From contig NZ_FCOQ01000031.1 of NCBI RefSeq assembly GCF_900021165.1, positions 1 to 64,000 of the forward strand: a DNA stretch of 64,000 nucleotides, in the 5' to 3' direction. The notes beneath the pieces are model-generated. The model was not told the origin of the DNA. It did no database searches and saw nothing but the letters and a program-made list of their open reading frames with translations. This stretch comes from Paenibacillus phocaeensis. Lineage in GTDB: Bacteria; Bacillota; Bacilli; Paenibacillales; Paenibacillaceae. The translations under genes and the position numbers were made by a program. How positions within the stretch are numbered: the stretch's first letter is position 1; every line of letters begins with the position of its first letter. Positions 8,954-17,821 of the stretch are shown here, one piece after another.

Positions 8954-9394
8954 ATTGGAGTAAATAAACTATACCGGATCGGAGAATTGGCCAAAGCAGC
9001 CGATGTCAGCGAGCGAACGATTGATTATTACACGAAGCTCGGATTGATCTCTCCGGAGAAGCGCACCCAGACCAACTATCGTTTATACAGTGCTGAAACC
9101 TTGACCAGGCTGGAACGTATTAATCAAATGAAACAGGAGAAATATACGTTGGAAGAGATTCGCGAGAAGCTGGACCAATGGAATCGCGTGACCCCCGAAG
9201 AACAAGTCACGGTGAAGCTGAGTTCGTTGGAGCTTCACATGCAGCAGCTGGAACGCGAGGTCAAAGAGTTGGAGCCGCTTATTTCCAGCTTGCAGCCCAA
9301 CCAGGCCAAACGCGCTTTCGCCAATTTATTGCCGCAAAGTCTGGCCTGCATGGAAGCGATCCGGCTGTTAATGAACCACGGACCTTTTTCCTAA
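8954..9394 (+). CDS. MerR-family transcriptional regulator
   Basis: A predicted 146-residue regulator. The winged-helix DNA-binding domain is complete only if translation begins at ATT 8954, giving IGVNKLYRIGELAKAADVSE, then RTIDYYTKLGLI and NYRLYS. A ~40-residue coiled coil follows (QVTVKLSSLELHMQQLEREVKELE) for dimerisation. No cysteine-rich effector pocket is seen, so it is not a classic metal sensor. The frame has no ATG or GTG upstream, and the only TTG (8987) would cut off helix 1. GAGGTGAT lies well placed for ATT. It is followed by the YugP-like protease gene with a 63-bp gap. Confidence 0.8.
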   Translation: MGVNKLYRIGELAKAADVSERTIDYYTKLGLISPEKRTQTNYRLYSAETLTRLERINQMKQEKYTLEEIREKLDQWNRVTPEEQVTVKLSSLELHMQQLEREVKELEPLISSLQPNQAKRAFANLLPQSLACMEAIRLLMNHGPFS

Positions 9395-9457
9395 CCTATA
9401 TTTCTACTCAACCTCTGTTTGCATCCTTGACAACTAATTCATTTGGAGGAATGATTC

Positions 9458-10138
9458 ATGTATTCAGACGTGATGCTCATCCCGATTCTGTTGGCATTCG
9501 GGCTCTCCCTGTGGGCGCAGTTTCGGGTCAAAGGTACTTTTAACAAATGGGCGAAGGTGTCGAACCTTTACGGCTTAACCGGACATGACGCCGCCAGACG
9601 CATGCTGGATGCCAACGGCCTCTATGATGTTCCGATCGAGCCGGTACGCGGTGCCCTGACAGACCACTATGACCCGATTCACCGTGTGGTCCGTCTGTCC
9701 GAGCCGGTGTACTACGAGAGTTCGATATCCGCCGTTGCGGTTGCCTGTCACGAAGTCGGACACGCAATTCAGCACAAGCAGAAGTACCCGATGCTGGTGC
9801 TTCGCCATCGGATGTTCCCGCTGGTGAACTTCGCATCCGGCGTCGCCCCCTTCTTGCTGTTAGCCGGCTTTCTCTTTGGCGCGCTGAACTTGATCGGACT
9901 CGGGATTATCTTCTTCTCCGCCGCCGTCTTGTTCCAGATCGTCACGCTGCCGGTCGAATTTAACGCCAGCAGCCGAGCCCGCAAGGTGATGCTTGAACAG
10001 GGCTTTATCTCCCCGAATGAGTCGCGCGGGGTTGGCAAAGTATTAAACGCTGCCGCTTTAACTTACGTGGCCGCTGCTTTGATCTCGATTCTGGAGCTGC
10101 TTCGCTACATTTTGATCTTCACCAGCAACCGCGATTAA
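9458..10138 (+). CDS. YugP-type zinc metallopeptidase, membrane-bound
   Basis: A 226-residue membrane protease of the YugP (Zn_peptidase_2) family. An N-terminal span (residues ~4-20) precedes a cytoplasmic catalytic part with HEVGHAIQH (HExxH zinc motif). Two more hydrophobic spans (FASGVAPFLLLAGFLFGALNLIGLGIIFF) and a C-terminal one follow. NASSRARKVML is a conserved family segment, expected to include further zinc ligands. The physiological substrate is not established. The start ATG follows GGAGGAATG. A terminator follows, so it may be co-transcribed with merR. Confidence 0.88.
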   Translation: MYSDVMLIPILLAFGLSLWAQFRVKGTFNKWAKVSNLYGLTGHDAARRMLDANGLYDVPIEPVRGALTDHYDPIHRVVRLSEPVYYESSISAVAVACHEVGHAIQHKQKYPMLVLRHRMFPLVNFASGVAPFLLLAGFLFGALNLIGLGIIFFSAAVLFQIVTLPVEFNASSRARKVMLEQGFISPNESRGVGKVLNAAALTYVAAALISILELLRYILIFTSNRD

Positions 10139-10152
10139 TCAGCAGATCAGAC

Positions 10153-10208
10153 AAAAGGCTGCACGATCCCGAGCCCATTGGCTCGGATGCGTGCAGCCTT
10201 ATTTTTTC
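10153..10208 (+). terminator. Terminator after the YugP-like gene
   Basis: A stem of AAGGCTGCAC with GTGCAGCCTT encloses a second hairpin (CGAGCC...GGCTCG). It is followed by ATTTTTTC. Confidence 0.88.
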
Positions 10209-10245
10209 GTTCTTCATTTCAGGAAACGTTTACATAACTAATCAA

Positions 10246-11157
10246 TCACTGACTCGGCGGCGTATCGATCTGAAGCCCAAAGTATTCCAGCAGGAAGACG
10301 CGGAACGACTGCGCTACAAGCGGCAGCTTCTCGTCCGCCCGGTGGATCAGCCCAATCGTGCGCGTGACCTTCGGCTCGGAGATGCGCACGCGAATCGGCT
10401 GGAGCGTGAAGCTCTGAAACAGCGCCATCTCCGGCAGCAGGCTTACGCCCATTCCGGCCGCAACCAGCCCCCGGATCGTATCGGTCTCTTCGCCCTCGAA
10501 AGCGATTTTTGGCGTGAATCCCGCTTCCAGACAGGCATGCCAAACAATCGGCCGAAGCGAATACCCCTTGCTGAACAAGATGAATTTCTCATCTTTGAGC
10601 TGGCTGAGCTTGATGCTTTGCTCGCCTGCCAAAGGATGACCCGGCGGAAGGATCGCCACGAGGTCCTCGGTCAACACCACATTCCCGGTCACCTGATCAT
10701 GATTTTCCGGAAACGGAGAGATAAAAGCCAAGTCCACTTCGCCGGACACGACATCACGGATTAATGTTGGATAAGTCCCTTGTCTGAAACGAAACTTCAC
10801 GTTAGGATATAGCTTGCGGAATTCCGCCACCACGCTGGGAATCATATGGATGCCCAGACTGTTCGGGAAACCCAGACGGATTTCCCCCTGCTCCGGATCA
10901 AGAAATTCGTGCACCTCGCTCACAGCCCGGTCGAGATCCTTCAGAATCATCTCCACCCGGCTGCAGAACAGCTGCCCCACTGCAGTAAGATGGAGATTCC
11001 TGCCCTTCTGCATAAACAAATTAACGCCAAGCTCCTGCTCGAGTTGGTGAATTTGCCGGCTTACCGCCGATTGGGCGACGTGCAGCTCCTCGGCAGCCTG
11101 AGTCACGTGCTCTTTCCTCGCCACTTTTACAAAATATTGCAGTTGTCTTAATTCCAC
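10246..11157 (-). CDS. LysR-family regulator, GltC-like
   Basis: A 303-residue LysR regulator. The winged helix is at residues 1-60 (VELRQLQYFVKVARKEHVTQAAEELHV... at the start), followed by an effector domain with FPNSLGIHMIPSVVAEF and GLVAAGMGVSLLPE. These resemble Bacillus GltC, the activator of glutamate synthase, more than CcpC or CysL. The GTG at 11157 is preferred because GGAGCG lies upstream; an ATG 24 nt earlier is possible. No gltAB operon is adjacent, so its regulon is unknown. The downstream terminator of the YugP-like gene is shared by convergence. Confidence 0.85.
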   Translation of the reverse strand: MELRQLQYFVKVARKEHVTQAAEELHVAQSAVSRQIHQLEQELGVNLFMQKGRNLHLTAVGQLFCSRVEMILKDLDRAVSEVHEFLDPEQGEIRLGFPNSLGIHMIPSVVAEFRKLYPNVKFRFRQGTYPTLIRDVVSGEVDLAFISPFPENHDQVTGNVVLTEDLVAILPPGHPLAGEQSIKLSQLKDEKFILFSKGYSLRPIVWHACLEAGFTPKIAFEGEETDTIRGLVAAGMGVSLLPEMALFQSFTLQPIRVRISEPKVTRTIGLIHRADEKLPLVAQSFRVFLLEYFGLQIDTPPSQ

Positions 11158-11257
11158 GAATCTGATCGCTCCATTTCGCATGTGCTCCGAACATTGAACC
11201 TTAAATCCAAGTAGCTAGAATAGTCTAAATTTAATGTACCATTTACACTCCTTTGGT

Positions 11258-11872
11258 TCAACGCCGTTTTAACAACCGGATGATCAATCCGTAGATAAAG
11301 AACCCGCCGACGAGCCCACCAAGATGAGCCGCTAGGTTGATTTGCGGTACCAATACCGAATAGATCACCCCGATAATTAGAAGGCTGTACAGCGTCTTAC
11401 GCGAACTTTCATCCATCAGCTGCCGCTGCAGCAGGGCAATGTAAAGAAATGCGCCATAGACGCCATAGACGGCTCCTGACGCCCCAACGGCGATATAGGC
11501 TTCCGTACCAACCGGGTGAAGCCCCATGCTGATCAGATTCCCGACAAGCCCGCTGCTCAGATAGAGCAATCCGTACCGCCACCAGCCCAGCAGCCGCTCC
11601 AGAGGCGGGGCGAACACCAGAATGGCGAAGGAATTCGAGAACAGATGGTCGAACCCCCGGTGGAGGAACATGGAGGAGAGCAATCGCCAGTGCTCGCCGG
11701 CTAACTGCGGGTGATTGTTCAGCGCCCCAAACTTGAGCAGCGTATAGGGATTAGTTGAACCTCCATTCACCGCCAGCACGATAAACATGATGATATTGGC
11801 GGCCAGGAGCAAACACGTCACGGGATAATACCGCAGGTAACTTCTCCAGTTTTCGTATCTTATGAAAATCAT
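11258..11872 (-). CDS. Rhomboid-family intramembrane serine protease
   Basis: A 204-residue six-helix membrane protease. The catalytic serine is S132 in VGASGAVYG and the catalytic histidine is H183 in LAAHLGG; N80 in the HLFSN helix fits the oxyanion position. It cuts membrane-spanning substrates within the bilayer. The start ATG at 11872 (MIFIRYENWR) follows GGAGGGTTCC; a longer frame to 11923 has no ribosome site. It is divergent from tpx across 106 bp. Substrates are unknown. Confidence 0.9.
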   Translation of the reverse strand: MIFIRYENWRSYLRYYPVTCLLLAANIIMFIVLAVNGGSTNPYTLLKFGALNNHPQLAGEHWRLLSSMFLHRGFDHLFSNSFAILVFAPPLERLLGWWRYGLLYLSSGLVGNLISMGLHPVGTEAYIAVGASGAVYGVYGAFLYIALLQRQLMDESSRKTLYSLLIIGVIYSVLVPQINLAAHLGGLVGGFFIYGLIIRLLKRR

Positions 11873-11978
11873 CGGAACCCTCCTTGCGTTTGTTTTTCCT
11901 AATGTTGGACATTTTCTTTTCAAAACGATTATAATTAAATTTGATTGAATAAATCCATCTGTCTAGGAGGAAATGAAC

Positions 11979-12500
11979 ATGGCCCAAGAACGCGCAAATG
12001 TAGCTACTTTTAAAGGCAACCCGATCACATTGATCGGTCCGGAACTCAAAGTCGGCGATACCGCTCCGGATTTCCGCTTGAATAAAAACCTGCTGGAAGA
12101 AGCAACTCTGCAGGACTATGCCGGCAAAATCAAGCTGATCAGCGTGGTCCCTTCGCTCGATACGGGCGTCTGCGACGCGCAAACGCGCCGCTTTAATCAG
12201 GAAGCCGCAGGTCTTGGAGAAGACGTAGTCGTGCTGACCGTCAGTGCGGACCTTCCTTTTGCGCAAGCCCGCTGGTGCGGCGCCGCCGGCGTCGACCGGG
12301 TAATTACCTTGTCGGATTATAAAGACAATTCCTTTGGCCAAGCCTACGGCGTCCTTATCAAAGAGTTCGCGCTCGACATGCGTGCCGTGTTTGTCCTGGA
12401 TAAGGACAACAAGATTCAATACGTGGAAGTCTTGAAGGAAATGACCGAGCATCCGGATTACGAAAAACCGGTGGCCGCTGTTAAAGCGCTGCTCTCTTAA
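11979..12500 (+). CDS. tpx: Thiol peroxidase
   Basis: A 173-residue 2-Cys peroxiredoxin of the Tpx class that reduces hydrogen and lipid peroxides in the cytoplasm using thioredoxin. The peroxidatic cysteine is C65 ([14 protein letters not shown]) and the resolving cysteine is C100 (ARWCGAAG). The length matches the family. The ATG at 11979 has AGGAGG eight bases before it; the ATG at 11973 is too close to that site. A TATAAT at about 11930 marks a likely promoter. No PerR box was recognised with certainty. It is a single-gene unit ending in a strong hairpin. Confidence 0.95.
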   Translation: MAQERANVATFKGNPITLIGPELKVGDTAPDFRLNKNLLEEATLQDYAGKIKLISVVPSLDTGVCDAQTRRFNQEAAGLGEDVVVLTVSADLPFAQARWCGAAGVDRVITLSDYKDNSFGQAYGVLIKEFALDMRAVFVLDKDNKIQYVEVLKEMTEHPDYEKPVAAVKALLS

Positions 12501-12520
12501 TTCCAGAGCCCAAAACGAAA

Positions 12521-12557
12521 AGCGAGTAGGAGAGGATTCTCCTGCTCGCTTTTTTTG
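12521..12557 (+). terminator. Terminator of tpx
   Basis: AGCGAGTAGGAGA pairs with TCTCCTGCTCGCT, followed by seven T. Confidence 0.92.
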
Positions 12558-12573
12558 CATTGCCCAACGGATT

Positions 12574-12990
12574 TTACGAGTTCGAAGATACCTTATGCGC
12601 CGCCAGCTTCTTGTCCAGTACGGCAAAGAGCTGGAGAATATTGCGGTAATTCGCCCCCAGGTCGCCCATGGATCCGCGGGTCGCCGAGTAAATATCGATG
12701 GCGCTTCGCACCGGACCGGTGGAGACGATCGAAACGGTGATATCCATCACGCGCCCCAGGCTGGTCCGTTTCTCCAACGTAATCTCGCCAACAGAGGGTA
12801 CTTCGTGAAGTACTTTATAACCGGGGATTTTCTTCAGGGTCGAGGAGACTTCCTCCCAGCATTTCTCTTTGGACAATGAATAATACCTTGTTTTGAGTTC
12901 CGGCACCTTCGCGCGGTCGCTGGTTCCTTCCTGACTGCGAAAAATGCCGGTAAGCGTTCTCTTGAATGACAACTGTGCTTCCTCCTTCAC
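12574..12990 (-). CDS. Conserved cytosolic protein, DUF1499-like
   Basis: A 138-residue protein without signal or membrane spans. Its C-terminal part (IDIYSATRGSMGDLGANYRNI) resembles the S-x-S/T-R-x-G-x-x-D-x-G-x-N-x-x-R-I ending of DUF1499 proteins, and EVPSVGEITLEKRT precedes it as a likely beta-strand region. This assignment is by pattern recall only. Function is unknown. It lies between tpx (convergent) and the 6S-like RNA (same strand), whose terminator separates the two transcripts. Confidence 0.65.
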   Translation of the reverse strand: MKEEAQLSFKRTLTGIFRSQEGTSDRAKVPELKTRYYSLSKEKCWEEVSSTLKKIPGYKVLHEVPSVGEITLEKRTSLGRVMDITVSIVSTGPVRSAIDIYSATRGSMGDLGANYRNILQLFAVLDKKLAAHKVSSNS

Positions 12991-13085
12991 GATCCTGGCC
13001 CCCCTTTACATGGGGATGCGTCTTCTTTCTTCTAGTTTAACATTCTTGGCAGACAAACAAAAGCGAGCATGCGCATTTCGGCGCA

Positions 13086-13134
13086 AACAAAAAAGCACCT
13101 TGTCCCTTTCCGCTAAGAAAAGAGTACAAGGTGC
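13086..13134 (-). terminator. Terminator of the 6S-like RNA
   Basis: GCACCTTGT (13095-13103) pairs with ACAAGGTGC (13126-13134), with a T-rich tail on the minus strand. It ends the RNA before the downstream gene at 12990. Confidence 0.85.
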
Positions 13135-13338
13135 CGTTCACATGCGAATCATAGACCCGCCTATGCCGTCCGATTACATTATCTCGAACCTGCACCCGCA
13201 GGTGGGTGACCGCAGCGACGAGTTTGAAGTCCCCTCATCCGATGGATAGGGCCTTTCAGCGGCGGCGCAATATAGGTCTCCCGAGATAACCGTCATTGGT
13301 TCAAAATAACTGAAACCGAAACGCACATCGCAGGACGT
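13088..13338 (-). ncRNA. ssrS: Probable 6S RNA
   Basis: A gene-free 420-bp stretch holds a consensus sigma-A promoter and, about 240 nt on, a terminator, with no plausible ORF. By eye the transcript folds as a rod: UUAUCUCG (13289-13282) pairs with CGAGAUAA (13186-13179), then GACCU with AGGUU, topped by a hairpin around 13230. Left of that helix is a large open region with a small hairpin (CAUAGG...UCUAUG) on its 3' side, like the 6S central bubble. The 5' bubble contains UUUUGAACCAAU (13306-13295), resembling the region of Bacillus 6S-1 that templates product RNA. 6S RNA sequesters sigma-A RNA polymerase. The end-closing stem is weak in my hand fold, so the assignment is probable, not certain. 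Confidence 0.6.
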
Positions 13339-13344
13339 AAGCCT

Positions 13345-13373
13345 ATTATACGGCTTCATTAAGCAAATGTAAA
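13345..13373 (-). promoter_or_regulatory. Sigma-A promoter of the 6S-like RNA
   Basis: TTTACA (13373-13368), a 17-bp spacer and a perfect TATAAT (13350-13345). The expected start is A at about 13338. Confidence 0.75.
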
Positions 13374-13411
13374 CTCACCGAACAAGGAAGATGCTGGGAA
13401 ATGCTTGGCGT

Positions 13412-14215
13412 TTAATCCTTCTCTTTCTCTTCGCTTGTGGGCAGATCAAGAGCCATATCCTCGTCGTCCTGCGCGTTGCTGCTGGTCTGCGTATCATCAG
13501 CCTGGCGCATCCGCTCGACCTTCTCCTGGATCTTGTTATAAGCGATGTAGAAGTTGTAGAAGGCGACGAAAGCCGTCAAGCTGCCGAATCCGAAGAAGAT
13601 CAACCAGCCGAAGCGCAAGGTCAGGAAGCCAAGCACGCCTGCGCAAATCAGCGTGGACAAGGTCCGGAATGGCCGAAGAATGGTAAACAGGATGGCGTTC
13701 TTAATCAACTGAATCGCACCCAAATGGTAATGCGCTACCAGTGAAAAGAAATTGAACAACGACAGGAACAGGATCAGCAGGAAGAACAGCATCACCATGC
13801 CGATCATCTGCAAATTGTTCATTTGATTCATGTACACTTCGTAATCCACATACATAATCGCGAACAAGAGCGTATAGAAAATACCGCCGATCATGCTTTG
13901 CTTGTAGTTTTCCTTGTACCCTTTGAAGTACACTTTAATTATGCTCAGGTCACTTTCCCCCATCACCCATTTCCGGGTCACCGAAAATAAAGCGGCCGTT
14001 GCCGGGAATAGTGTAAACGGTGCCAAAATGCCCATAACCCAAATCGTAAGCGTCTCCGGCTGAGGAGTTGGTGTCTGCAGCAGCAGCAGCAGCTTCATCG
14101 CCAGCACGATCATAAACGGCGATGAGCACAACAACCACAACAGATTGCTGCCGGCAATTCGCATAATCCATTCGGTAATTTTATAGAATCCACCCATTAA
14201 CCCTTTGTATTCCAA
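13412..14215 (-). CDS. YesL/DUF624 family membrane protein
   Basis: A 267-residue integral membrane protein with about five spans. The opening (LEYKGLMGGFYKITEWIMR, then SNLLWLLCSSPF) and the internal FTLFPATAALFSVTRKW segment are typical of DUF624 (YesL), often linked to carbohydrate uptake operons. The acidic C-terminal tail is cytoplasmic. TTG at 14215 was chosen because AGAGGGG is eight bases upstream. No sugar transporter is adjacent, so its role is open. Confidence 0.85.
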   Translation of the reverse strand: MEYKGLMGGFYKITEWIMRIAGSNLLWLLCSSPFMIVLAMKLLLLLQTPTPQPETLTIWVMGILAPFTLFPATAALFSVTRKWVMGESDLSIIKVYFKGYKENYKQSMIGGIFYTLLFAIMYVDYEVYMNQMNNLQMIGMVMLFFLLILFLSLFNFFSLVAHYHLGAIQLIKNAILFTILRPFRTLSTLICAGVLGFLTLRFGWLIFFGFGSLTAFVAFYNFYIAYNKIQEKVERMRQADDTQTSSNAQDDEDMALDLPTSEEKEKD

Positions 14216-14402
14216 GTAAAGTTCCCCTCTCAAGCATTGTATAGTGCAATCGCTTTGCCTATCTTAACTATACATGATTCGTCCAGCTCGTTCCAGCGCC
14301 TAATTTGCACCGCCATAGGTAAGCGTCTAATCTCCGCGGGCCCTTGTGCCATAGAATATACCGTAACTTCAAAACATCAACATCATCAAAGGAGGTTATC
14401 AC

Positions 14403-14504
14403 ATGTCCGGTGTAGGATATGGCGGAGGTTTCTGGACTTCCACGGGTACGATTCTGGTATTGTTCATTCTGCTCGTGATCGTGAGCCGTACGATCCTTCT
14501 GTAA
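14403..14504 (+). CDS. YjcZ-like sporulation miniprotein
   Basis: A 33-residue peptide, MSGVGYGGGFWTSTGTILVL followed by FILLVIVSRTILL. The glycine/tyrosine-rich start and one hydrophobic helix match the YjcZ/SscA family of tiny proteins found in spores of Bacilli. The start codon has a perfect AAAGGAGG at 14387-14394 and the gene has its own terminator, so it is a genuine unit. It probably sits in a membrane or spore layer. A sporulation sigma promoter upstream was not identified with confidence. Confidence 0.82.
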   Translation: MSGVGYGGGFWTSTGTILVLFILLVIVSRTILL

Positions 14505-14520
14505 TCAGCCCAAAAAACGA

Positions 14521-14550
14521 AGAAGACGGAGAGGCCTCCGTCTTCTTTTG
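14521..14550 (+). terminator. Terminator of the YjcZ-like gene
   Basis: AGAAGACGGAG pairs with CTCCGTCTTCT, followed by TTTTG. It also lies just past the cshA stop on the other strand. Confidence 0.85.
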
Positions 14551-14577
14551 GTTGCGTATGTTTATGACAATCCCGGC

Positions 14578-16149
14578 TTAATTGTCGAACGAGGGGTTGT
14601 CATTGTATTTGGAGGGTCTGCGTTCCCCGCCGCTCGAGCTGGTACGCGGCTTGCGGTCGGAAGAACGATAGGAATCGCGTCCGCCGTCGCGGTTATATCC
14701 GCCGCCTTTGCTGTAGCCCCCGCGGCCGCCTTGGGAATCGCGGCGGTAACCTCCGCCGCCGCTGCGGTTGCCGTAACCCGACGGCTTCCGGCCGCTGGAA
14801 CGGATGTCCGGATTGCGGCGTTTCACGCGGATCGGTTCTTCCGGCGTCAACTCGACGTTGGTCTTCTCGTTCTTGTCGCCCGTGATCAACTTGAATGCAG
14901 CCGCCAGCAGGTTCACCGAATCGTATTGCTCCAGCAACTGGATGGCGATGCCTTTGTTTTCGTTCAGCTCGCCGTTCTCCACCAGCTCGATCAAACGTTC
15001 CGCAATGATGCGCTGTTTGCCTTCGATCGCTTCGGCAATGCTTGGCAGCGGCTTGCGGGAAATTTTGTGGCGCGTAATCCGCTCGATAAAGCGCAGATGA
15101 TCGATCTCGCGCGGGGTGACGAAGGACCAGGCCGCCCCTTCTTTCCCGGCACGGCCGGTACGGCCGATCCGGTGCACATAACTCTCCGGATCCTGCGGCA
15201 GGTCGAAGTTCACGACGTGGGTCACTCCGGAGACGTCCAGACCGCGGGCCGCCACATCGGTGGCAACCAGCACATCGATGCTGCCGTCGCGGAACTTGCG
15301 CATCACGTTGTCGCGTTGATTCTGCGACAAGTCCCCATGCAGGCCGTCAGCGGAGTAGCCTTGCTTCTGCAGAGCTTCCGACAATTCGTCGACACGGCGC
15401 TTCGTCCGGCCGAACACGATCGCCAGCTCCGGCGACTCCATATCCAGCAAACGGGTCAAAGCGTCGAATTTCTGACGTTCATGAACTTCAATATAGGCTT
15501 GATCGATAAGCGGCGCGCTAACCTGCTTGGGAATCACGGAGACATGCTCGGGATTTTTCAGGAATTGCTGCGCCAACTTCTGGATATTGGCCGGCATCGT
15601 TGCGGAGAACAGCATCGTTTGGCGCTCTTCGGGAACCAGCTTCAGGATCGATTGAATATCGTCCATGAAGCCCATGTCGAGCATTTCATCAGCTTCGTCC
15701 AGGACGACGGTCTGCACATCGTCAAGCTTGATCGTTTTCCGGTTAATGTGGTCAAGCAAACGGCCCGGTGTGCCGATAATAATCTGGGGCTTCTTCTTCA
15801 AAGCGCGAATTTGGCGTACGATGTCTTGTCCGCCGTAGATGGGAAGAGAACGCGTGCCTTTAAAGCGCGAGAGCTTGCCGATTTCTTCTGCGACCTGAAT
15901 GGCCAGCTCGCGGGTTGGCGTCATAATCAACGCAACGATACGGTCTTCTTCTTTGGGGATCTTGTTGATGAGCGGCAGACCGAAAGCTGCGGTCTTCCCC
16001 GTCCCTGTCTGGGCTTGTCCGATCATGTCACGCCCGGTCATCGCGATCGGAATCGATTTGGCCTGTATCGGCGTTGCTTCTTCAAATCCGAGTTCCGTAA
16101 TAGCTTGCAATACTTTAGGCTCTAGGCCGAAATCTGCAAAAGTGTTCAA
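14578..16149 (-). CDS. cshA: DEAD-box ATP-dependent RNA helicase CshA-like
   Basis: A 523-residue RNA helicase. In order: Q motif ([14 protein letters not shown]), motif [20 protein letters not shown], motif II DEAD, motif III SAT, and motif [12 protein letters not shown]. The C-terminal ~90 residues are rich in RGG/RGY repeats ([19 protein letters not shown]), an RNA-binding tail. It fits CshA, which acts in mRNA turnover and cold adaptation. A TATAAT at 16353-16358 (minus strand) implies a leader of about 200 nt. The leader contains a stem (GTCCGGTTT with AAACCGGAC, 16213-16245), typical of post-transcriptional control of cold-shock helicases. Confidence 0.93.
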   Translation of the reverse strand: MNTFADFGLEPKVLQAITELGFEEATPIQAKSIPIAMTGRDMIGQAQTGTGKTAAFGLPLINKIPKEEDRIVALIMTPTRELAIQVAEEIGKLSRFKGTRSLPIYGGQDIVRQIRALKKKPQIIIGTPGRLLDHINRKTIKLDDVQTVVLDEADEMLDMGFMDDIQSILKLVPEERQTMLFSATMPANIQKLAQQFLKNPEHVSVIPKQVSAPLIDQAYIEVHERQKFDALTRLLDMESPELAIVFGRTKRRVDELSEALQKQGYSADGLHGDLSQNQRDNVMRKFRDGSIDVLVATDVAARGLDVSGVTHVVNFDLPQDPESYVHRIGRTGRAGKEGAAWSFVTPREIDHLRFIERITRHKISRKPLPSIAEAIEGKQRIIAERLIELVENGELNENKGIAIQLLEQYDSVNLLAAAFKLITGDKNEKTNVELTPEEPIRVKRRNPDIRSSGRKPSGYGNRSGGGGYRRDSQGGRGGYSKGGGYNRDGGRDSYRSSDRKPRTSSSGGERRPSKYNDNPSFDN

Positions 16150-16425
16150 TGTATCATACTCCTTCTATATAGTGGACATTCCACCGGCTTAACGGTATTC
16201 TTAAGTAGCGTTTAGTCCGGTTTCGACCCTGCTTAAAACCGGACCTCAGACTCTCGATTCAAACGTTTATAGGCTGTCCAATCTGCCTGTAAATTTTGCA
16301 TAGGTCTAGCTTGAAAACTGGAAATGAGTACCTACTCAAGAATATCTCAAACATTATAGCACAAAACTTAAATGGAATACCAGCAAGCAGGTTGGGATAC
16401 TTCCTATATTTTCGTGAGGTGAAAG

Positions 16426-17256
16426 ATGGTGTTGAAGGAAATCAGGAATGCGGTTGTGATTCTGCTCGGGGCATCTATGATCGCCGCGGGTTTCAATCTG
16501 TTCCTCGTACCGCTTCATTTGCTCAGCGGCGGCGTATCCGGCTTGGCGATGTTAACCGCCTACTTCTCCCCGCTCAGCATAAGCACAATGTATCTGGCCT
16601 ACAATGTTCCGCTGTTGATCGCCGGATTATTTCTGCTTGGCAGGCGGTTTATCGGTCTAAGCATCCTGTCGGTTGCCGCCACGACCTGGTTCATCGCCCT
16701 GATTCCGACGCCGGACAAGCTGTTGTCGTCGGATACGCTGCTCGCCGCGGTGTTTGGCGGCGTGCTGGTCGGCATCGGCAGCGGCATCTCATTCCGCGTT
16801 GGCGGTTCGTCCGGTGGCTTCGACATCATCGGCTCGATCGTGACCCGCTTCCGCGACTTCCCGGTAGGAAACGTCATCGTTGGTCTTAACGGCATTGTCA
16901 TACTGGCGATGGGCTATCTCGAAGGGAATTGGGACCTGGCTTTAGCTTCGATGGTCTCCATCTATATTTCCGGCAAGGTCGTCGATCTGATCCATATCAG
17001 CCATATCAAGGTGACGTTGTTCATCATCACCGACAAAACCGAGGCGATGCTCGAGCGGTTGTTGTCGCTGCCTCGCGGGGTGACGCTGATGAAAACCGAA
17101 GGCGCCTTCTCCCATAAAGAAAAAGATATGCTGATGACCGTCACAACCCGCTACGAGCTTGCAGAACTGCGGGAAATCATTAAGCAAACGGATCCCACCG
17201 CCTTCGTAAATATCGTGGAAACGGTCGGAGTCATGGGCTCGTTCCGCCGTCGTTAA
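16426..17256 (+). CDS. YitT/DUF2179 family membrane protein
   Basis: A 276-residue protein with five or six N-terminal membrane spans (residues ~8-170) and a C-terminal cytoplasmic DUF2179 domain (~180-270, LFIITDKTEAMLERLL...GVTLMKTEGAFS). FRVGGSSGGFDIIG is the family signature. Function is not established; members are suspected transporters. The start follows GTGAGGTGAAAG. It is divergent from cshA and ends in its own terminator. Confidence 0.9.
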   Translation: MVLKEIRNAVVILLGASMIAAGFNLFLVPLHLLSGGVSGLAMLTAYFSPLSISTMYLAYNVPLLIAGLFLLGRRFIGLSILSVAATTWFIALIPTPDKLLSSDTLLAAVFGGVLVGIGSGISFRVGGSSGGFDIIGSIVTRFRDFPVGNVIVGLNGIVILAMGYLEGNWDLALASMVSIYISGKVVDLIHISHIKVTLFIITDKTEAMLERLLSLPRGVTLMKTEGAFSHKEKDMLMTVTTRYELAELREIIKQTDPTAFVNIVETVGVMGSFRRR

Positions 17257-17267
17257 GCGTTTCTTGA

Positions 17268-17300
17268 AAGGAGCGGCCGTTTTCAAACGGTCGCTTCTTT
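17268..17300 (+). terminator. Terminator of the YitT-family gene
   Basis: AGCGGCCGTTT pairs with AAACGGTCGCT, followed by TCTTTG. Confidence 0.85.
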
Positions 17301-17427
17301 GTTATAATAATCACAGCGGTTCCTTTGTCACTTCAAAGGGTTCAGCTTTTACCCCGTATTTCACAGGCTTTTTGCTTTTCCGATTTAGGATTGATTCCGC
17401 GGCGAATAATTCTGAAAGGAAAGGGTG

Positions 17428-17634
17428 ATGGATGTGGAAATGGAAATGGAAACGGTAAAACTGGAACAGATCGTCAAGAAGTGGTTCCCGGATATGCTAC
17501 CTTTTCTGAACCAAAGGGAACTGAATTCGACGATTCTCCTCCGGGATGGCTTGACCATCTTGGAACCGCAGGACGCGCTGGAGATTATTCAATTCAGCAT
17601 CTGCGAGCATCAAAACCCGGCGTTTCTTCATTAA
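17428..17634 (+). CDS. Small hypothetical protein
   Basis: A 68-residue acidic protein of unknown family (MDVEMEMETVKLEQIVKKWF at its start). There is no signal peptide or span, and the pattern suggests alpha-helices. The ATG at 17428 follows AAAGGAAAGG; a GTG one codon earlier is possible. It has its own terminator, which supports a real gene. No functional clue comes from the neighbours. Confidence 0.65.
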   Translation: MDVEMEMETVKLEQIVKKWFPDMLPFLNQRELNSTILLRDGLTILEPQDALEIIQFSICEHQNPAFLH

Positions 17635-17656
17635 ATATGTAACGCTTACAGCAGGA

Positions 17657-17699
17657 CAAAGTCGTTTCTTTTGCCCCGGCAGAGGAAACGACTTTTTTG
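17657..17699 (+). terminator. Terminator of the 68-residue gene
   Basis: AAGTCGTTTC pairs with GAAACGACTT, followed by a T-run. Confidence 0.88.
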
Positions 17700-17821
17700 C
17701 GTTTTTTCGCCTATGAAACTATGAAAACCTGAAACATTTTTCCAATTGTGACATTCCTGTTCCTTCTGAAAGCCCTTCTTCCGATATAATGTGTAGTGAG
17801 TGCAAACAAGGGAGAGATATC

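Noticed and set aside
13088-13338. T-box or metabolite riboswitch upstream of the DUF1499-like gene
   Set aside because: No T-box sequence (GGGUGG-ACCGCG), no AGUA bulge, and no match to common riboswitch cores; the rod-like fold fits 6S RNA better.
14548-16125. Long open frame on the plus strand opposite cshA
   Set aside because: It mirrors the codon bias of the helicase gene, has no ribosome site and no protein-like motifs.
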